Source: a virus
Virus record (IMG/VR): IMGVR_UViG_3300033149_005872
Coordinates: 1 to 24,119 of that record
Direction: 5' to 3' (one strand)
DNA: 24,119 nt
Shown: positions 7,732 to 14,300 of the stretch, piece by piece
How the letters are laid out: each line of letters opens with the position of its first letter
Position numbering within the stretch: position 1 is the first letter of the stretch
Made by a program: the position numbers and the translations under genes
The notes under the pieces: generated by a model
Told to the model about the DNA's origin: nothing
Database searches by the model: none
The model's input: only the letters and a program-made list of their open reading frames with translations

Positions 7732-7982
7732 CAGATATAGAATTGTTAAAAAAACTTGCTAATTTAAATGTTTGTGATGGAACATGTAATAGAAAAATGT
7801 CTTGTGTAGAATGTATAGCAAAAGAAATTTTAAAGACTATTAATGAACAAATTCACAATGAAGTTTATTATTTAAAAAAATTATATCCAAATTTGGAAGA
7901 ACATATAAAAAAAGAAAATAAAATAAAATATCAAGAATTTGTAGCGAATCTTAATAAAAATTTAGTATACCCGAAAAAATAA
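7728..7982 (+). CDS. Small Cys-rich protein of unknown function
   Basis: The product has 84 residues; its ATG overlaps the o-spanin TGA (ATGA). Residues 16-29 hold five Cys with spacing C-x3-C-x5-C-x2-C (the first four of these are at 16, 20, 26 and 29), a pattern able to bind a metal, preceded by a short Leu-rich helix. The rest is a Lys/Glu-rich helix. It has no signal peptide, unlike the gene before it. It could be a small zinc-binding regulator or an unrelated accessory protein at the end of the lysis operon. I do not recognise the family. Confidence 0.55.
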   Translation: MTDIELLKKLANLNVCDGTCNRKMSCVECIAKEILKTINEQIHNEVYYLKKLYPNLEEHIKKENKIKYQEFVANLNKNLVYPKK

Positions 7983-7996
7983 AAGGAGAAAGGGTC

Positions 7997-8851
7997 ATGA
8001 TTTGTAAAAAAAGAAAACCAGTTTTTATAATAGCAGAAGTGGGTATAAATCATAATGGCAATATAGAAATAGCTAAAAAATTAATAGACATTGCAATAAT
8101 TACAGGTTGTGATGCAGTAAAATTTCAAAAAAGGAATATAGATATTGTATACACACAAGAATATCTAAATTCACCACGAGAAAGCCCTTGGGGAATTACA
8201 AATAGAGAACAAAAGAAAGCTCTTGAATTTGGTTTTACAGAGTATACCAAAATTGATAAATATTGTAAGCAAAGAAAAATTCCTTGGTTTGCAAGTGTTT
8301 GGGATATATATTCATTGAAATTTATAGAACAATTTAATGTGCCTTTTCATAAAGTTGCTTCAGCTATGCTTTCAAATTTACCACTTATAAAAGAAATAGC
8401 TATGCGTGGTAAATATACATTTATCAGTACTGGAATGCATGATATGGAAGATATTGCAAAAGCAGTAAATATTTTTAGAAAATATAAGTGTCCTTTTGAA
8501 CTTATGTATTGCGTTTCAACTTATCCGTGTAGTAATGAAGAAGTAGATTTAAGTTGTATTAAAACATTAAAAGATACTTTTAAATGCGATGTTGGCTATT
8601 CAGGACATGAAAGAGGAATACAAATATCTACGGCTGCTGTTGCTTTGGGAGCAACTAGTGTGGAAAGACATGTGACGTTAGACCGTACATTATATGGAAG
8701 TGACCAAGCAGCAAGTTTAGAATTAGGAAGGTTTTCTACATTAGTAAGAGATATTCGTATTATTGAAAGATGTATGGGTAGTGGTAAAAAGAAAGTCTTA
8801 GAATCTGAACTTCCTATAAAAAGGAAACTTTGTTGGCATCTAAATAAATAA
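7997..8851 (+). CDS. neuB: NeuB-like nonulosonic acid synthase lacking the SAF domain
   Basis: The product has 284 residues; AAGGAG lies 10 bases before the ATG. It matches the NeuB TIM-barrel: AEVGINHNG (Gly16-Gly21), AVKFQ (41-44), a STGM strand, CVSTYPC..NEEVDLS, VGYSGHERG (His204) and ERHVTLDR (His225), then GSDQAASLE. The two His lie 21 residues apart, as do the metal-binding His of characterised NeuB enzymes. Family members usually run to about 340-350 residues with a C-terminal SAF (antifreeze-like) domain; here the protein ends shortly after the barrel, so that domain is absent. The reaction would join phosphoenolpyruvate to a mannosamine-type sugar or its 6-phosphate, giving a nine-carbon acid. 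KdsA has similar length but lacks these motifs. Confidence 0.85.
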   Translation: MICKKRKPVFIIAEVGINHNGNIEIAKKLIDIAIITGCDAVKFQKRNIDIVYTQEYLNSPRESPWGITNREQKKALEFGFTEYTKIDKYCKQRKIPWFASVWDIYSLKFIEQFNVPFHKVASAMLSNLPLIKEIAMRGKYTFISTGMHDMEDIAKAVNIFRKYKCPFELMYCVSTYPCSNEEVDLSCIKTLKDTFKCDVGYSGHERGIQISTAAVALGATSVERHVTLDRTLYGSDQAASLELGRFSTLVRDIRIIERCMGSGKKKVLESELPIKRKLCWHLNK

Positions 8852-8852
8852 A

Positions 8853-9392
8853 ATGGATTATTTTTACTTTTACAACAATATTATAGATACCCCTGGTAAG
8901 AATTGTTTAGGAAAATTTCTTCATTTAATAAATGGAAAATATGTACAAAAAGGAGGAATTGTAGGCGATTTTGGGTGTGGTAACGGTTATTCCGCTGGAA
9001 GGATACGAAGAAAATGGAAAATGGCATATGTAGGGATGGACATTTCCAAATATAGTATAAAAAATATAACTAAACCCGAAGTTTTACCTGTGATGGCAAA
9101 CATTTGCCAAGTTCCAATAAAAGATAGAAAATTTGATTTTGTTGTTTCTTGTCAGGTTTTAGAACATTTAACTGAAAAGGACATTTTTATATGTTTATCC
9201 GAAATGTACAGAACATTAAAACATAACAGATATGGTTTTATCTCTGTGGCATTAAAAATGGATAAATATAGGGCACATATTACTATTAAATCCTCAGAAT
9301 GGTGGAAGGAAATTATTGAGTCTGTGGGATTTTGTGTGAAGGAAATACATATGCTACAAAATTTTATTGTATACAAAAAGAAATGTGTATGA
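8853..9392 (+). CDS. Class I SAM-dependent methyltransferase
   Basis: The product has 179 residues. The start lies one base after the NeuB-like stop, with no clear Shine-Dalgarno site, so coupling is likely. Motif I is DFGCGNGYSAG (residues 39-49), an acidic residue ends the next strand (VGMDIS), and the post-motif is VVSCQVLEHL (Glu104, His105), followed by EMYRTLKHNRYGFISV. This is a compact Methyltransf_11-type fold. Its place inside the nonulosonate cassette suggests that it methylates the sugar or the glycan carrying it, but the substrate cannot be read from sequence. Confidence 0.75.
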   Translation: MDYFYFYNNIIDTPGKNCLGKFLHLINGKYVQKGGIVGDFGCGNGYSAGRIRRKWKMAYVGMDISKYSIKNITKPEVLPVMANICQVPIKDRKFDFVVSCQVLEHLTEKDIFICLSEMYRTLKHNRYGFISVALKMDKYRAHITIKSSEWWKEIIESVGFCVKEIHMLQNFIVYKKKCV

Positions 9393-10066
9393 AAAACATT
9401 ATAGTTTTAGGAAATGGAGAAAGCCGACTAAAATTCGATTTAAAAGAATTAAAAAAGTTAAAAATACCTATATGGGGCTGTAATGCCATTTATAGAGATA
9501 CTGAAAAAATTAATATAATAGCAACAGATAGACCATTAATGTTGGAAATTTTGAAATCGAAAAGATTAAAAAAAAATACATATTATTTTGATTTTGAAAC
9601 ATGGGAAGAAATAACAGATCCGAAACTTAAAAATATAAAAGGAATTCATTCATTAAACCCTCCTTATAAATATACAGACGTTATTGAAAAACGTAATACT
9701 GGAGCTTATGCAATTTATATAGTATCTTTTTTGTATAATCCTAAAAATATATTCTTATTTGGATTCGATTTTGGAAGTCCTGATGAAACTAAAATAAATA
9801 ATATATATTTTAATACTGTTAATTATAGAAAAAAAGGAGATAATAGGGTTTATTATCATAATCAAGTAAATGGTTCAAGATTATCAACCGCATTAGAAAA
9901 AATAAAAGGAATATTTAGAACTATTGATTTTTATCGAGTTGAATGTTTCTCTCCTCAATTAGAAAATTATAATTTCGGAGAAGATCTTTTAGCTCCTAAT
10001 ATAACATATAAACAATTTTTGGAGAAAATAAATGAGAATAGTAGTCAATCAAAATTTAAAATTTAA
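9389..10066 (+). CDS. GT42/DUF115-like protein, candidate nonulosonyl transferase
   Basis: The product is 225 residues from the ATG at 9389, which overlaps the previous TGA (ATGA); an upstream in-frame start at 9332 would add 19 residues that overlap the methyltransferase and is not favoured. The N-terminus IIVLGNGESRL and WGCNAIYRD match the nucleotide-binding start of GT42 sialyltransferases (compare AGNGPSL and RCNQFYF in Campylobacter CstII) and of DUF115 proteins. NTGAYAIYIV...IFLFGFDF parallels SGVYMC...IYLSGIDF of CstII. A DNRVYYH segment lies where CstII has its catalytic His region. Lying between NeuB-like and NeuA-like genes, it is a good candidate for CMP-nonulosonate transfer. The link is by remembered motifs, so remote homology should be tested. 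Confidence 0.55.
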   Translation: MKNIIVLGNGESRLKFDLKELKKLKIPIWGCNAIYRDTEKINIIATDRPLMLEILKSKRLKKNTYYFDFETWEEITDPKLKNIKGIHSLNPPYKYTDVIEKRNTGAYAIYIVSFLYNPKNIFLFGFDFGSPDETKINNIYFNTVNYRKKGDNRVYYHNQVNGSRLSTALEKIKGIFRTIDFYRVECFSPQLENYNFGEDLLAPNITYKQFLEKINENSSQSKFKI

Positions 10067-10589
10067 ATTAGAAGAGATTAAATTAATAGCTTTGGACTTC
10101 GATGGGGTCCTAACTGATAATAAAGCTATTCATCGGGAAGATGGAATGGAAAGTGTGTGTAGAAGTAAACTGGATAGTATGGGAGTAGACATATTAAATG
10201 ATGAAGGTTTATATAGTAAAAATCAATATAAATCTATTAAACATGAAATAGATATAGTAATTTTATCCAGAGAAATCAATCTTGTAGTGCAATCTGTTGC
10301 AAAAAAAATGAAAATCAAATGTCAACAAGCAGTCTATGATAAATTAAAAGCTTTGGAAAAAGAAGTAAAATTAAGAAAAATTAAAATGAAAAATGTATTA
10401 TTTATGGGAAACGATGTGAATGATATTCCTTGTATGAAAGCAGCTGGTGTAGGAATTGCTGTTCAGGATGCTCTACGCTCAGTGAAATTAGCGGCCGATT
10501 TTGTAACGTTTCGCAAAGGAGGAGATGGGGCTTTTCGAGAAGTTGTAGAAATGTTGATCTATGTAAAAAGACTGAAAGGGCGTTTTTAA
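10032..10589 (+). CDS. HAD phosphatase of the KdsC / NeuA C-terminal type
   Basis: The product has 185 residues; GGAGA lies six bases before the ATG, and the gene overlaps the previous one by 35 bases in another frame. HAD motif I is DFDGVLTDN (Asp22 nucleophile, Asp24), motif II the Ser of ILSRE, motif III a Lys in DKLKAL, and motif IV GNDVND (Asp128, Asp131). The C1 cap is minimal, as in KdsC and in the phosphatase domain fused to some NeuA proteins. Relative to those, the DGxGI loop reads LDSMGVDIL and is followed by an extra segment of about 15-20 residues. The likely reaction is removal of phosphate from a nonulosonate 9-phosphate between the NeuB-like and NeuA-like steps. Confidence 0.75.
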   Translation: MRIVVNQNLKFKLEEIKLIALDFDGVLTDNKAIHREDGMESVCRSKLDSMGVDILNDEGLYSKNQYKSIKHEIDIVILSREINLVVQSVAKKMKIKCQQAVYDKLKALEKEVKLRKIKMKNVLFMGNDVNDIPCMKAAGVGIAVQDALRSVKLAADFVTFRKGGDGAFREVVEMLIYVKRLKGRF

Positions 10590-10640
10590 ATAGAAAAATG
10601 AAAAAAATAATGTAGAAAATAAAAAAGAGAGGAGGCAAAA

Positions 10641-11288
10641 ATGGCTGTGACCATAATACCCGCTAGAGGCGGTAGCAGAGCAATAAAATTGAAAAATTTA
10701 CAATTAATAGATGGAAAACCATTATTAAAACACTCCATAGATGTTGCTAAAAAGTGTAAAGATATTTCTGAAATATACGTTACAACAGATTGTATTAAAA
10801 TTGCTACTTTTGCAGAGAAAGAAGGAGCTATTGCTGTAGAAGAAATAATAGAGGGAGAAGGTAATTCTGATAAAGCTCTTATAAATGTAATAACTAAGAA
10901 AAAATTGTATAATGAATGGATAATTTTTATGCAATGTACCAATGTTTTTCAAAAAGGAAAATGGATAGAAGAAGCTTTGCGTATCCTAAAAATGGGAGAA
11001 TTTAAATCAGCCGTCTCTGTAATAAAAAGTAATTATTATTCATGGGGTCCTAATTATAGATATATTCCATTAAATGATCATAGGTTAAGACAGGAACGGG
11101 ATCAATGGACAGAAAACGGGGCATTTTGGATTGCTGAGGGTGGTAATATATTACAATCAAAATATAGAGCACAAACCCCTGTTTATCTTTATGTCTGTCC
11201 TTGGTTTACTCAATTTGAAATAGATGAACCTAAAGATTTAATTTTAGTTGAGTTTATTTATAAAACCTTTTTCAAAAATAGTAGCTAA
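10641..11288 (+). CDS. neuA: NeuA-like CMP-nonulosonate cytidylyltransferase
   Basis: The product has 215 residues; AGAGGAGG lies just before the ATG. The signature IPARGGSR (residues 6-13) followed by KLKNL is the CTP-binding loop of NeuA/KdsB enzymes. IYVTTD, FMQCTNVF (usually QPTSPLR), WTENGAFWIA and FEIDEPKDL occur in the expected order; ENGA and the final IDEPxD fit NeuA better than KdsB. The enzyme would couple CTP to the nonulosonic acid to give the CMP-sugar donor in the cytoplasm. The change from QPTSP to QCTNV in the substrate loop may mark altered specificity. It closes the biosynthetic cassette and is followed by a 62-base A+T-rich gap before nrdD. Confidence 0.85.
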   Translation: MAVTIIPARGGSRAIKLKNLQLIDGKPLLKHSIDVAKKCKDISEIYVTTDCIKIATFAEKEGAIAVEEIIEGEGNSDKALINVITKKKLYNEWIIFMQCTNVFQKGKWIEEALRILKMGEFKSAVSVIKSNYYSWGPNYRYIPLNDHRLRQERDQWTENGAFWIAEGGNILQSKYRAQTPVYLYVCPWFTQFEIDEPKDLILVEFIYKTFFKNSS

Positions 11289-11350
11289 AAAAAGATCATA
11301 AATATATATTATAATAATATTTTTTTAAATAAATTAAAAAAGGTGAGTCT

Positions 11351-14300
11351 ATGAAAAAAAATGATGCAACTGATTTAACTATGTTTGTTAGGACTTCTCA
11401 AGAAACAATTGCCCATTGGGATAGAAATCGAATTGTAGATGCACTTGTCCGTGAAACATATGTAAATATAGACACTGCAAATACGATAAGTCGAGAAGTT
11501 GAGGATTTAATAAAACATTCAAATATAAGTGTGATAACTACTCCTCTTATAAGGGAGCTGGTTGATGCAAAGCTAATCGAGCATGGCCTTGAAAAAGCAC
11601 GTATTATGCATACAAGGCTTGGTATGCCTCTTTATGATGTGAATCAATTGATATTCAATCGCAACAAGGAGAACGCAAATGTGCCACATAATCCTGAGGC
11701 GACAAATTTAACATTGGCTCTTTATGATGTGAATCAATTGATATTCAATCGCAACAAGGAGAACGCAAATGTGCCACATAATCCTGAGGCGACAAATTTA
11801 ACATTGGCCGAAAATATAAAAAAAGAGTATGCTCTTCTTAATGTTTTTTCCCAAGATGTTGCAGATGCCCACATGAGGGGTGATATTCATATTCACGATT
11901 TAGGGTTCTGCGATAGACCTTATAGTTTTTTTAGAAATGAAATTTTAATAGTTAAAACTCCTAAAGACAAAATATGGGTTCTTCCTTTTGAACAATTATT
12001 TGAAAAGATAACTTCAGAAATCAAAAAAGAAAAAGAGTTTGAAATTAAAAATACTCCAGGGTTTTTTGTAGCAGATGAAAATGGTTGGGTTGAATTAAAA
12101 AGAATTGTAAGACATAAAACAGAAAAACCATTAATAACTATAAATTCAGAAAATGGGAAAACAATAATAACTACTTCTGACCATCCATTTATTAAAATAA
12201 AGGAAGATGCAAAAGTAATTATTTGTCCAAAATGTAAGAGTGAAAATGTAGTAAAAAATGGGAGTATAAAAAAGCAAAAAAGAAGTTATTTATGTAAAAA
12301 TTGTAATAGAATCTTCAGAATAAAAATAGAAGAAATAAATGTAAAAGACAGAGAAATAGTTAGTACAGAGAAAATAAATAATAGAAATTTTATTTTAACT
12401 CCAAAAATAAATTGTAAAAATAAAAACAAATCAGAAATTAAAGAAGACATGGCATACTTTATTGGCTATTTTATTGCTGAAGGTTTTTATGGTAAAAATG
12501 AAGTAAGTATTAGAACAAAAGAAATTGAATTAGATAAAATAAAACAAATACTTAGAAATAACAAAATAAAATTTGGAGGGAACAAAGAAAGAATAAGAAT
12601 TTATAGTAAAAATTTTAAAGATTATTTAAAAGACCAATTAGGAATAAGAAGATATTCTCAAAACATAACATTACCTTTTGATTTTTTTGAATATAATGAA
12701 AAAGTAATTAATGCTATGATTTCTGGAATAATTGATGGTGATGGATGTATTAAAACAGATAAATATGTAAGTGAGATATTAATAAGACTTACTTCAAAAG
12801 CATTACTTAGTCAAATGCAAACTTATTTTGACTCTATAGGTATAAGAAATTATTTAACACCAATAAAGGACTATGGAATAAGCATTTATAAAGATAAAAC
12901 AATTGAAGGTAAATTACCTTTGTTTTGTTTAAGATTCTATTTAACTTCAAAACAAAAAGAATTATTTAAATTTTCAGAGAAAATAAACAATAAAGAATTT
13001 AAAGAAACAAAAGTAAATAGAGAACAAAAAAATTATTCACAGGTTAAAAAAATAAAAGAGATTAAAAATGATGATCCTTACGTTTATGATATTACAACTG
13101 AATCAGGTACTTTTATTTCAAGTGGAGTATTGGTTCATAATTGTTCGGGTCAATCTTTAGAATACGTCAAAAAGTATGGACTGAATTTGCCAAATGCATT
13201 ATCTATGGCGAAGCCTGCAAAACATCCCGAAGTGCTTCTCGCTCACATGGTCAAATTTTCCGCTGCCTTACAAGGACATTTTGCGGGGGCTATAGGGTGG
13301 GATGCAGTCAATTTATATTTTGCTCCATATATAACACACATGAGTAGCAATGAAGTCAGACAACTATCCCAGATGCTTATATTTGAATATTCTCAACAGG
13401 CCGTTGCAAGAGGGGGGCAGGCAATATTTAGCGACATAAATCTGTATTGGGAAGTTCCCTCTCACCTGGAGAATGTTCCAGCAATAGGTCCAGGAGGAGA
13501 ATATACAGGTAAAACCTATGGTGCATATGAAAAGGATGCCCAAAAATTTTTATGGGAATTATTTGAAGTATATAAAGAAGGTGATGGATGCGGTAGACCT
13601 TTTTTCTTTCCGAAGCCTCTATTGCATATAACTGAAAAGTTTTTTACTACAGAAAATCACTTGGAATTTCTTTATCATGCCTGCGATGTTGCATCTACTA
13701 AAGGTAATACGTATTTTGTGTTTGATAGGGGTGCAACGGCAAAAATAAGTGAATGTTGTTTTCATAATACACAAAAAGTTCTTGTTAAAACTAGTAGAGG
13801 AATTAGGCACGATACAATAGGAAAAATATGTAGAACATATATAAAAGAAATAAAAGTTTTCCATAATGGTGTTTTTAGAAAAGCAAAACCTGTTATTACA
13901 AAACATGATAAATTTGTGAAAGTAACTTTATCAAATGGTTTTAAAATGTTTGTAACAGATAATCATTTGTGTCCAACATATGCAGGAGATAAAGAAGCAA
14001 AGTTCTTAACTACAAATGATTTTATACCTGTTAATAATATAGAATTTAAAGGATTAAATGATAAAGGAACTTATTTTATGGGGTATTTTATAGGAGCCTA
14101 TTTAGGAGATGGTTCTTGTGATCATAAAGGAAATAATAACGGGATAACATTTAGTCTATCAAAAAGAAAACAAAAAGTGATTAATATTATTACTGAATTT
14201 GCTAAATCTTTTGGGGCACATATTACTGTAAGACCCGAAAATGATAAACATATTATTTTTGTTAAAATTACATCTATGACTTTAAAAGCTCTCATTTTAG

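Noticed and set aside
7997-8851. KdsA (KDO 8-phosphate synthase) as the identity of the synthase, suggested by its 284-residue length
   Set aside because: GINHNG, YSGHERG, ERHVTLDR and GSDQAASLE are NeuB motifs; the short length is explained by loss of the SAF domain.
9332-9388. Upstream extension of the GT42-like protein by 19 residues
   Set aside because: It overlaps the methyltransferase, has no ribosome site, and the ATG at 9389 gives the family N-terminus with an ATGA overlap.
11310-11315. Perfect TATAAT in the gap before nrdD
   Set aside because: No -35-like hexamer lies 15-19 bases upstream (only A-runs), and such a match is likely by chance in this composition.
11300-11322. A/T-only stem followed by Ts, as a terminator before nrdD
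   Set aside because: The stem contains no G-C pairs and would hardly form; the T-run is part of a generally A+T-rich gap.
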